A DNA stretch of 50,595 nt from Phycisphaerae bacterium. GTDB lineage: Bacteria > Planctomycetota > Phycisphaerae > Phycisphaerales > UBA1924. The notes beneath the pieces were generated by a model, which saw only the letters and a list, made by a program, of their open reading frames with translations, was not told the origin of the DNA and did not search any database. The stretch lies in NCBI GenBank assembly GCA_016794925.1, contig JAEUIW010000011.1, forward strand, positions 1 to 50,595, written 5' to 3'. The position numbers and the translations under genes were made by a program. Below are positions 43,239 through 50,595 of this stretch, in pieces. The first letter of the stretch is position 1. Each line of letters starts with the position of its first letter.

Positions 43239-44813
43239 ATGCACATCTGGGACTGGGTGGTGCTGGGGGTCTATCTGACGGTGCTTGCCGCTTCAGGATG
43301 GTGGTTGGCGCGTCGCGAGCCCGCGGGAACGGAGGAGTACTTCCTGGCGAACCGACGGATGCCGGCGTGGGCGGTGGCGTTCTCGATCGTCGCGAGCACG
43401 CTGAGCGTGGCGACCTTCATGGGGGCGCCGCAGCAGAGCTACCGCGGCGACCTGACGTACCTCTCGACGAACATCGGGGTGGTGGTCGCGGTGGCGATCG
43501 TGGCGGGGATCTTCATCCCGGCGTACTACCGCGAACGCGTTACGACAGTGTACGAACTGCTGGAGCGACGGATCGGGCCCGGCGCCAAGCGGACGACGAG
43601 CGCGGCGTTCATGGGCGGAAGGCTGCTCGCGAGCGGGGCTCGCGTGTTCATCGCCGCGCTGCCGCTCGCGACGCTGCTGTTCGGGAAAGAGCGGGGTGAG
43701 GAAACGTGGGCATTGGTGGCTTCGGTGGTGCTGCTATGCCTGGCGGGCGTGTTCTGCACGCTGGTGGGAGGGATCTCCAGCGTCATCTGGACAGACGTGA
43801 TCCAGACGGTGGTGCTGATCGGGAGCGTGCTGGCCGCGGTCGTGGTGCTGATCCTGAAGATGCCGGTGGGTCTGGGTGAGGTGTTCGCTTCGCTCTCGAC
43901 GGCGGGGCCGGCCGGGACTTCGAAACTGACAGTCGTGCGTGTCGGCCTCGACCCGCGGGCGGGCGCATGGTGGGGGTTCGACCCACGGACGCCGTTCACG
44001 CTGCTCACGGCGGTGCTGGGCTGGAGCCTGCTGAACGTGGCGGTGCTGGGGACCGATCACGACCTGGCCCAGCGCATGCTCACGTGCCGCAACGCCGTGA
44101 AGGGTGCCCGGAGCGTGTGGGCCTCGCTCGTGATCAGCCTGCCGCTGGTCATGATCTTCATGATTCTGGGGCTGTTGCTGTTCGCGTTCTACCGAAGGCC
44201 CTGGGAGGGACCGGGCGGGAGCGGAGCCGATCCGGTCGGCAGCGATCGGGTGCTGCTTGTCTTCATGATCACCGAGTTGCCCCCCGGAGTCGGCGGCCTG
44301 ATGCTGGCGGGGTTGTTCGCGGCTGGGCTCGGGAGCCTGAACAGCGCAGTGAACGCGATGGCCGCGACGTTCGTCAAGGACTTTTACGCGCACTGGCGGC
44401 CCGGACGCGGCGAGCGCCACTACCTGGTCGTGGGGCGATGGGCGGTGGCCGGGTGGGGCGCGGCGATGGCGGCGATGGGGATCGGTTGCATCTGGTGGAG
44501 TCGGGCCCAAGGGGGAACGTTGATCGAATTTGCGTTGGGGGTGATGACGTACGCGTACTCGGGTCTGCTGGGCGTGTTCTTGACGGCGCTGGTGACGAGG
44601 CGAGGGAGCAGCGCTTCGGTGGCCGCCGCGTTGATCGCGGGGGCGACGATCACCACGTCGCTGCAGCCGTGGGCATGGGACCGATGGGCCGGGGCGTTGT
44701 GGCCCGCCGCGCGGGGATGGGCCCCCGCGTCCCCCTGGCAGATGCTGCTGGCCACGGCTGCGGCATTCGTGGTGTGCGCCGCGGCGCCGAGACGGAACGT
44801 CGCGACGGCGTGA
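43239..44813 (+). CDS. Sodium:solute symporter family transporter
   Basis: A 525-residue inner-membrane transporter of the SSS family with about 13 predicted membrane helices. Family pattern: WDWVVLGVYLTVLAASGWWLARRE..TEEYFLANRRMPAWAVAFSIVASTLSVATFMGAP, VYELLERRIG, GARVFIAALPLATLLF, FCTLVGGISSVIWTDVIQTVVLIGS, GTDHDLAQRMLTCRNAVKGARSVWASLV and LMLAGLFAAGLGSLNSAVNAMAATFVKDFY. Cargo (sugar, amino acid or sialic acid) cannot be told. Start ATG 43239 has GAGGAG upstream. Divergent from the amidase gene. Confidence 0.92.
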   Translation: MHIWDWVVLGVYLTVLAASGWWLARREPAGTEEYFLANRRMPAWAVAFSIVASTLSVATFMGAPQQSYRGDLTYLSTNIGVVVAVAIVAGIFIPAYYRERVTTVYELLERRIGPGAKRTTSAAFMGGRLLASGARVFIAALPLATLLFGKERGEETWALVASVVLLCLAGVFCTLVGGISSVIWTDVIQTVVLIGSVLAAVVVLILKMPVGLGEVFASLSTAGPAGTSKLTVVRVGLDPRAGAWWGFDPRTPFTLLTAVLGWSLLNVAVLGTDHDLAQRMLTCRNAVKGARSVWASLVISLPLVMIFMILGLLLFAFYRRPWEGPGGSGADPVGSDRVLLVFMITELPPGVGGLMLAGLFAAGLGSLNSAVNAMAATFVKDFYAHWRPGRGERHYLVVGRWAVAGWGAAMAAMGIGCIWWSRAQGGTLIEFALGVMTYAYSGLLGVFLTALVTRRGSSASVAAALIAGATITTSLQPWAWDRWAGALWPAARGWAPASPWQMLLATAAAFVVCAAAPRRNVATA

Positions 44814-44830
44814 CCGGTCCGGTCGTCGCG

Positions 44831-44854
44831 CGCCGGGCGCAAAGAAAAACCCGG
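44831..44854. terminator. Candidate hairpin between convergent genes
   Basis: GCCGGG (44831-44836) pairs with CCCGGC (44849-44854) around a 12-nt A-rich loop, in the 90-nt gap between the convergent symporter and giant repeat protein. No T tract. Confidence 0.25.
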
Positions 44855-44903
44855 CGAGCGGCCTCTTCTGGCGCCGGACTTCTCAGATGCCGCGCCGGTG
44901 CGC

Positions 44904-47900
44904 TCAGGACTTGCCTGGCGCTGGCGCGGGGGCCGGCACGGGGCGCGGGGCGCCGGTTTGCGGGAGGCAGCCGGTGACCAGCGCTTCAAATTCCTCGCGA
45001 GAGAGCGACTCGGGAAGGACGTTAAGGAGCACCTTGTTGCGGGCCGTGCGCGTCTCGAGCGGGGAGAGGCCGAGCAGGTCAACCTGCCGCAGGAGATTGG
45101 CGAGACCCTCGAGGTCACGCAGGGCCATGTCGCGTTCGGCGGAGGGATTGGACTTGAGGTACGCGCGGAGTTCATCGCAGTCGATCGCGCCCTCGTCCTT
45201 GCCAACCGACTTGCGATAGTCGGCGATGGCGGCGTCCAGGTTGGTCTGGATCTCCTCGACACGGTCCTCGAGCCTGGCCGACCCGTCCGCCTCCGTGAGG
45301 GGTTTGCCGTTCTCGTCGACCGCCTGCTTCTTGAACAGCTTGACGTACGAATCGATGACGCCGAGCGTGAGGTCGAGGGGCAGACGCGCGGGGCTGACGC
45401 GAGGATCGTCGCCGGGGCGAGGCACGTCGTTGTAAAGGGCCCGGCCCACGAGGAAGTCGAGCGTCTCGGCGGGCGAGAGGTCGCGTGTGAAGATGCCGAT
45501 CTGCTCGAGGTACTTCTTGGCCGCGCCGCCGAGGGTCGTCTGGGCGCTGCCGACCTCGAATCGTTCGACGCGGGAAGCGCCGGCGATGGCCTCGGAGACG
45601 TTGGTGTTGGAGATGCCCGAGGCCTCGAGGTCGAACGCCGCGGCGAGCCCGTCGCTGGCCTGGATGTTGTTGATGGTGATGGGCGAGCCGAAGGCGCGGA
45701 AAAGGTAACCGCTGAGGTTGCCGGTGGTGTCACCGTCGCCGTTGGGGTTGGAGAACGAAGCCGGGCCGCGCGTGCCCAGCAACTTCGGCGCGCTGGAGAA
45801 CGTGATGGACCTGTTGGCGATGATGTCCAGGCCGTTGTCGAGGAAGCGACCGCCTGAGGGGAGCAGCACGTCCGCCGGCGCGCGGGAGACGAGGGAGATA
45901 TCGGGCGAGTTGACCGTGATCGACCCGAGCGAGGTCACGTCGCCCAGCTGCACCGACGGAGCGTCGATCGTGAGGTCACCGGTCACCAGGATCTTCTCAC
46001 CCTGACCCATGATGACCGGCCCGGTGGTCCGGATCCGGTAGGCGCGAAGGGGATTGATCGCGGACGTCGAGAAGCCGCCGTTGGGCGAGGCGCCTTCGGA
46101 CATGGCGATGGTCGAGACCGGAGACACCGACGCGACACGGTCGGGGGGCAGGTCGGACCGGGCCCGCAGATTGAGGCCCGTGAGCGGCGCGCTGGCCCCG
46201 ATGGAATCACGGAAGGTGATGGCGGCGGGGCGGCCGGACTCGCCGAACACCGTGCTATCCAGCGAGAGCGTGGACGACGCGGCGCCCGGGGCCGCGTCGA
46301 TGGTCGATCCGAAGAACAGCCTGCCGCGCGAGGATTCCGGGATCTCGGTGGCCGCGGGTCGCGCGCTGATCGTGGAGTTCCCGGAGATGAGGACCGGGTT
46401 GTTGAACGCCGCGCCGCCGTAGGTGGTGACGTTCGAGGCGATGGTCGTGGAGGACCCGGCGTCCGCGTCGATGTCGAGACGGTCCAACGGATTGACGTCT
46501 CCCACCGCGGCACCCAGAGTGGTTGAGCCGCCGCCGTTGGTGCGAATGCGGAGCGCCCGCAGCGCGGTGGCGGAGGCGGCGTCCACGCGGCCGGCGAACG
46601 TGACGCGACCGGCGGTGATCGAAGTCTCACCGTTCGCGCCGCCCAGGCTCACCGGGTCGTTGAACACCACCGGCCCGGTGGCGTTGATGGTGGCGCTGGG
46701 GTTGGAGGTCGAGACGTTGATCTCGGTCGAGCCGGGGGCATCGGTGATCAGGCTTGCGATGGGGTTGGTCGCGCCGACACGTCCCGAGAAACGCGTGACG
46801 GCGCCGGAGTTCACGGTGAGCGCCCGGGGCGTGGAATCGAGCGAATCGATGGTGGAGTTGAAGAAGACGCCTGAGCCCGAGCCGTCGTTGATCGTGGTGT
46901 CGGCGGTGAGAATGAGCGGGTCGTTGAACGTGATCGGCCCCGACGTGTTGATGGTCGTGCCGGTGAATGTGTCGGTGCCGCCGCCGGTGCTGATCAGTTC
47001 CGAGAGCGGGTTCACGTCACCGATCGAGCCCGAAAGGGCCTTGGGTCCGGCCGCCCGGATCGTGAGCTTGCGGAGGCTGGCCGCGGTGGCCGAGTTGATG
47101 CTCTTGAGCGCCGCGACCGAAGCCCCGTCGAGCGTCGTGTCCGCGGCCAGCGACAACTTGCCCGCGTACGTCTGCGCCCCGGTGGTGGTGATCGATCCAC
47201 CGGCCAGCGTCGCGTCGTTGCCCAGGGCGATGCTCTCGGCGCTGACGGCCCCGTTGAGCACGGTCGTGCCCGAAGCGTCGGTCGAGAGTGACTTCACGCC
47301 GCCGACAGCGCCGAGCGAGGCGGCGCCCGTGGAGATCAGCCGGAGCGATTTTCCGTTCCCCGCAATTGGCCCGCCGATGGTGACAGCGGAAGCCGTGCCG
47401 GCCGGCAACGCGGACCCGTCGGCCAGGGGAATCCCGCCGGACGCGAGTGTCGTGTCCCGCGCGAGACTCAGGCCGGCGGCCAGCGTCAGATCGCGAGCGG
47501 TGCTGAGCGTGTCCGCGTCGAGCGTGGCGGCGTCGTTGAGCGTGACCGTATCGGCGTCCACGTTCCCCGAGAGGGTGGTCGATCCCCCGGCGTCGGTGGT
47601 CAGCGTTGTGACGCGTGACACACGGCCGATGCGGGTAACGCCGGACGAGTTGGCCGTGAGAGACTTCGCGTTGCCCGACAAACCGCCCGCCGCGGTGAGG
47701 TTCGCCCCGCTCAGCGTGGTGTCCGCGCCAAGCCCGACCGCACCTGAATAAGTCTGGTCGCCGGTGGTGGTGACGGAACCGCCGTTGAGTTGCGCGGCAT
47801 CGCCGATCGCGACCGAGCCCGCGGCGACGGTTCCGCGGAGCGTCGTCGTGCCCGCGGCATCGGTCGTCAGCGCCTCGACGCCGGACACCGAGCCGAGGCT

Positions 47901-50595
47901 TGTTGCGCCCGAGTCGTTGATGGTCAGCGATCGACCCCCGCCCAAGATCGCCCCGGTGACGGTCAGGCCCGACGCGGTGAGTGTGGCATCCGACCCGAGC
48001 GTCAGGGATTTGCTGAATGTCTGCGCGCCCGTCGTGGTGACCGACGCGGTGCCGAGTGTCGCGTCGTCGCCCACCGCGAGGCTGGCGACGTTGACCGGGC
48101 CGTTGAAGCTGGTCGTCCCGGGGGCATCGGTGGCAACAGCCCCCGCCCCTGAGATCGCGCCCAGCACGGTCGCGCCGGGGGTGTTGATCGTCAGCCCGCG
48201 TCCGTTGCCCGTGACCGGGCCGGCGAGCGTCACGTTTGCGCCCGCCAGTGTGGTGTCCGTCGTGAGCGCAAGGGCGTCGTTGATGGTCAGGTCGCCCGTG
48301 GTGCTGAGGTTGGGAGAGCCGATGGACGTCGAGCCGCCCGCGTCGGTGGTGAGCGAACCGAGACCGCTCGCCGCGCCGACCACGCTGGTCACGCCCTGCG
48401 AATTCAACGTCAGGGCTCGCCCGGCGCCGTTAAGCGTGGAACCGAAGGTGATGCCCCCGGTGGCGGTGATCGTGGTGTCGGTGGTCAGCGAGACCGGGTC
48501 ATTGAAGGTGATCACGCCCGAGGCCGCGAGCACGGACGTGCCCAGGGTGGTGCCGCCCGCCGCGTCGGTGGTGAGATTGGTCACGCCGCTGACCGGTCCG
48601 TTGAATGCCGTCGTCCCGGCGGAGTTGATCGTGAGCGAGCGCCCGCCGCCGGCAACACCCGCGAGCGTCACGCCCGAGCCGTTGAGCACCGCGTCAAAGC
48701 CGAGCGCAAGCACGCCGGCGTAGTTCTGCGCACCGGTGGTGGTGATCGTTGCGGTTGGCGAACCGATGGTGGTGGCGTCCGCGACGTTCAGGCTGGAGGC
48801 GGTGATCGCATCGACCAGCGCGTTCGATCCGCCGCCGGTGAGCGTGATCGCGCCCGCCCCGTTCACGCGGCGGAGATGCTTGAGTCCGGGGGATGCCAGC
48901 CCGAGCGACCGACCGTTCCCCGTCACCGGGCCGGTGATCGCAACGCTCGAACCCGTCAGGGTGGTATCCGCGCCCAGGGACACGGCGCCCGCGAAGGCCT
49001 GCGCCCCGGTGGTGGTGACGGTCGCGCCGCTCAAGGTCATGGGAATATTCACGGCGATCGAACCGGCGGCAACCGACGCACCGAACGTCATCGCGCCCGA
49101 GTTGCCGCTTGTCAAGGCGTTGACGCCCGCGACCGGGGCCCCCAGGCCCGTAAAGCCGATGTTGTTGAACGTGAGCGAGCGGCCATTGCCGGTGATCGGC
49201 GCGGCGGACGTGAACGTCACGTCCCCGCCGCCAAACGTCACGTCGGTCCCGAGCGAAACCGGTCCCGCGTACGTCTGGGTCGTGCCGGCGGACATCGAGG
49301 CGGCGTTCAGCGTCGCCGCTCCAACCGAGAGGGTGTCGAGACCCGAGACGGGACCGTTGAACGTCGTGCCCGCGGCACCGGTGGTGGTGGTCAACCGAGC
49401 AAGCCCGCTGCCGGTCAGACCGGATCCGAACGTCACGGCGCTGGCCGAAAGCGCTCGGACGCTCGACAGCGACGTGGCGTCTCCGAAGATCTGGGCACCC
49501 GTGGTGGTAACGTCGCCATCGAGGACGGTCGAGCCCGGCCCGTCGGTGGTCAGCGACGCGGCGTTGGTGATCGCGCCCCCGAGAGTGGTGGCGCCCGAGG
49601 CGTTGAAGACGAGGTTCTTGCCGCCGCCGTCCGCCACACCCAGCGTGAGGTCGGTCGCGGTGAGCGTGCGGGTGGCTCCGGCGCCCCCGAACATGACCGG
49701 CCCGTACGACTGGCCCCCGGTCGTCGCGATGTCCTGGTTGATCGCCGTCGTCCCTCCCCCGTTGATGCTGAGCGTGTTCACGCCCGTAATCGGGCCTGTC
49801 AGAATGACCGCACCCGGCGAGGTGATGGTGAGGTTCTTACCGCCACCGGCGATCGATGAAAGTGCGGAGAAGGTGGACCCACCGAGCGTCCGCGTCGCCC
49901 CCGCGCCGCCCAGCGTGAGCGCACCGTTGTGCGTCTGCGCGCCCGCGGTGGTCACATCGGTGTTGAGGTTGACCGGGCCCGTCGTGGTCAGCGACGCCAG
50001 GTTCGTCACCCCGCCCCCGAACGTCGTCGCGCCCGTGGACGTGGTCGCCAGCCCACGCGTGTTCCCGTCCACCACCCCGAACGTCAGCGTCGAGCCCGAC
50101 AACGCACGCGTCCCCGCGCCCGAGAGCGTCAGGCTGTTCTGGTAGTTCTGGCCGTTGGTCGTCGTCACGTCCGCGAACAGCACCGTCGTCCCCGACGTGC
50201 CGATCGTCAGGGAGTCCAACGCCGTCGGCGAGTTCAGGAACGTCGCGAACCCGCCCGAACCGGGGTTCACGATCAACGCCTTGCCCGCGCCGCCCGTCAC
50301 GTTCGCGAACGTCAGGATCGAGCCCGACAGCGTCACGCCCGCCGTCGAATTCGCGATCGTGACCGTGTCACCCTGATAGTCCTGCACACCCGTCGTGCTC
50401 ACGTCCGTGCGCAGGTCCGTGATCCCCCCCGAATCGGCCGTCAGGTCGTTGATCCCCGCGACCGTGCCCGTCAGGATCGTGGTCCCCGTGTCGGAGATCC
50501 GCAGGTTCTTCCCCGAGCCCGTCACCCCGCTCAGGCTGATCCCCGAACCGCTCAGCGTCCGCGTCGCCCCCGCGCCGCCCAGAACGATCGCGTTA
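44904..50595 (-). CDS. Giant filamentous-haemagglutinin-like repeat protein (partial, N-terminus outside)
   Basis: The C-terminal ~1895 residues of a longer protein; the frame is still open at the window edge, so the start is missing. Most of it is degenerate repeats of about 70-90 residues of the type TTGAQTYxGxVxLGxDTTLxGxxVTxxGxVxGNGRSLTINSxGxTxLGxVxGVxxLTTDAxGTTTLxG. They are rich in Gly/Thr/Ser/Ala and poor in charge, as expected for a parallel beta-helix surface fibre. Near the C-terminus the repeats stop. An unrelated, charged, helical region of about 300 residues follows (KYLEQIGIFTRDLSPAETLDFLVGRALYNDVPRP, then RLEDRVEEIQTNLDAAIADYRKSVG, then LSREEFEALVTGCLPQTG) and a Pro-rich tail. 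No autotransporter barrel is seen. Probably exported; role unknown, adhesin-like at most. Confidence 0.85.
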   Translation of the reverse strand, partial: NAIVLGGAGATRTLSGSGISLSGVTGSGKNLRISDTGTTILTGTVAGINDLTADSGGITDLRTDVSTTGVQDYQGDTVTIANSTAGVTLSGSILTFANVTGGAGKALIVNPGSGGFATFLNSPTALDSLTIGTSGTTVLFADVTTTNGQNYQNSLTLSGAGTRALSGSTLTFGVVDGNTRGLATTSTGATTFGGGVTNLASLTTTGPVNLNTDVTTAGAQTHNGALTLGGAGATRTLGGSTFSALSSIAGGGKNLTITSPGAVILTGPITGVNTLSINGGGTTAINQDIATTGGQSYGPVMFGGAGATRTLTATDLTLGVADGGGKNLVFNASGATTLGGAITNAASLTTDGPGSTVLDGDVTTTGAQIFGDATSLSSVRALSASAVTFGSGLTGSGLARLTTTTGAAGTTFNGPVSGLDTLSVGAATLNAASMSAGTTQTYAGPVSLGTDVTFGGGDVTFTSAAPITGNGRSLTFNNIGFTGLGAPVAGVNALTSGNSGAMTFGASVAAGSIAVNIPMTLSGATVTTTGAQAFAGAVSLGADTTLTGSSVAITGPVTGNGRSLGLASPGLKHLRRVNGAGAITLTGGGSNALVDAITASSLNVADATTIGSPTATITTTGAQNYAGVLALGFDAVLNGSGVTLAGVAGGGRSLTINSAGTTAFNGPVSGVTNLTTDAAGGTTLGTSVLAASGVITFNDPVSLTTDTTITATGGITFGSTLNGAGRALTLNSQGVTSVVGAASGLGSLTTDAGGSTSIGSPNLSTTGDLTINDALALTTDTTLAGANVTLAGPVTGNGRGLTINTPGATVLGAISGAGAVATDAPGTTSFNGPVNVASLAVGDDATLGTASVTTTGAQTFSKSLTLGSDATLTASGLTVTGAILGGGRSLTINDSGATSLGSVSGVEALTTDAAGTTTLRGTVAAGSVAIGDAAQLNGGSVTTTGDQTYSGAVGLGADTTLSGANLTAAGGLSGNAKSLTANSSGVTRIGRVSRVTTLTTDAGGSTTLSGNVDADTVTLNDAATLDADTLSTARDLTLAAGLSLARDTTLASGGIPLADGSALPAGTASAVTIGGPIAGNGKSLRLISTGAASLGAVGGVKSLSTDASGTTVLNGAVSAESIALGNDATLAGGSITTTGAQTYAGKLSLAADTTLDGASVAALKSINSATAASLRKLTIRAAGPKALSGSIGDVNPLSELISTGGGTDTFTGTTINTSGPITFNDPLILTADTTINDGSGSGVFFNSTIDSLDSTPRALTVNSGAVTRFSGRVGATNPIASLITDAPGSTEINVSTSNPSATINATGPVVFNDPVSLGGANGETSITAGRVTFAGRVDAASATALRALRIRTNGGGSTTLGAAVGDVNPLDRLDIDADAGSSTTIASNVTTYGGAAFNNPVLISGNSTISARPAATEIPESSRGRLFFGSTIDAAPGAASSTLSLDSTVFGESGRPAAITFRDSIGASAPLTGLNLRARSDLPPDRVASVSPVSTIAMSEGASPNGGFSTSAINPLRAYRIRTTGPVIMGQGEKILVTGDLTIDAPSVQLGDVTSLGSITVNSPDISLVSRAPADVLLPSGGRFLDNGLDIIANRSITFSSAPKLLGTRGPASFSNPNGDGDTTGNLSGYLFRAFGSPITINNIQASDGLAAAFDLEASGISNTNVSEAIAGASRVERFEVGSAQTTLGGAAKKYLEQIGIFTRDLSPAETLDFLVGRALYNDVPRPGDDPRVSPARLPLDLTLGVIDSYVKLFKKQAVDENGKPLTEADGSARLEDRVEEIQTNLDAAIADYRKSVGKDEGAIDCDELRAYLKSNPSAERDMALRDLEGLANLLRQVDLLGLSPLETRTARNKVLLNVLPESLSREEFEALVTGCLPQTGAPRPVPAPAPAPGKS
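46650..50595 (-). repeat. Degenerate tandem repeats inside the giant protein
   Basis: More than fifteen copies of a degenerate unit of roughly 200-270 nt encode the beta-helix repeats. One pair of neighbouring units, from TTGAQTFS to TTGDQTYS, measures 88 codons. Copies near the right edge look more alike at the DNA level than those on the left. Confidence 0.7.

Overview
The window is very GC-rich and densely coded. The genes suggest a member of the Planctomycetota, most likely a Phycisphaerae-like lineage. The pointers are a class II (B12-dependent) ribonucleotide reductase, a tetratricopeptide/Fe-trafficking fusion, a FlgI-like lipoprotein with HEAT repeats, a sulfatase-modifying-factor fold fused to a nucleotidyl cyclase, a sigma-factor-like multi-helix-turn-helix protein and a very long filamentous-haemagglutinin-like repeat protein. 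The phylum is inferred from gene style; there is no rRNA here to confirm it. I found no tRNA, rRNA, CRISPR array or insertion sequence.

Layout. 1-4,300: a KefB/YbaL-type antiporter diverges from a flavin-reductase-fold protein and an M24 aminopeptidase. 4,294-9,414 (minus strand): nrdJ and dcd, both for DNA precursors, are separated by about 0.9 kb holding a four-helix-bundle (S23/IVP) gene and a small unknown gene. That unit is bracketed by heptanucleotide arrays in opposite orientation. 9,788-15,835 (plus): FlgI/HEAT lipoprotein and smc. 15,854-20,240: a serine hydrolase, pyrD and a VOC protein (minus), the TPR-YggX fusion (plus) and a membrane protein (minus). 20,380-22,580 (plus): pheA and a secreted protein. 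22,607-33,411: a minus-strand run of ptsI, RNase E/G, dxr, a sigma-like protein, a GT9 glycosyltransferase and gatB, some tightly coupled. 33,969-44,813: rho, a peroxiredoxin lipoprotein, a cyclase/FGE-like giant, a small lipoprotein, an amidase lipoprotein and a sodium:solute symporter. 44,904-end: the C-terminal part of a giant repeat protein that continues past the window.

Expression signals. Several genes without a Shine-Dalgarno sequence have a TACCAT-like box (TACNNT) 5-8 nt before the start codon. This is the geometry of a -10 box driving leaderless mRNA, and it supports the GTG starts chosen for the antiporter and the VOC gene. Other genes have ordinary GGAG-type ribosome sites, so the organism probably uses both modes.

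The most interesting items are the heptamer-bracketed four-helix-bundle unit between dcd and nrdJ, the leaderless-promoter signature, the Rho protein with a long low-complexity insert in its RNA-binding fold plus a structured leader, the sigma-like protein coupled to a glycosyltransferase, and the cyclase/FGE fusion.
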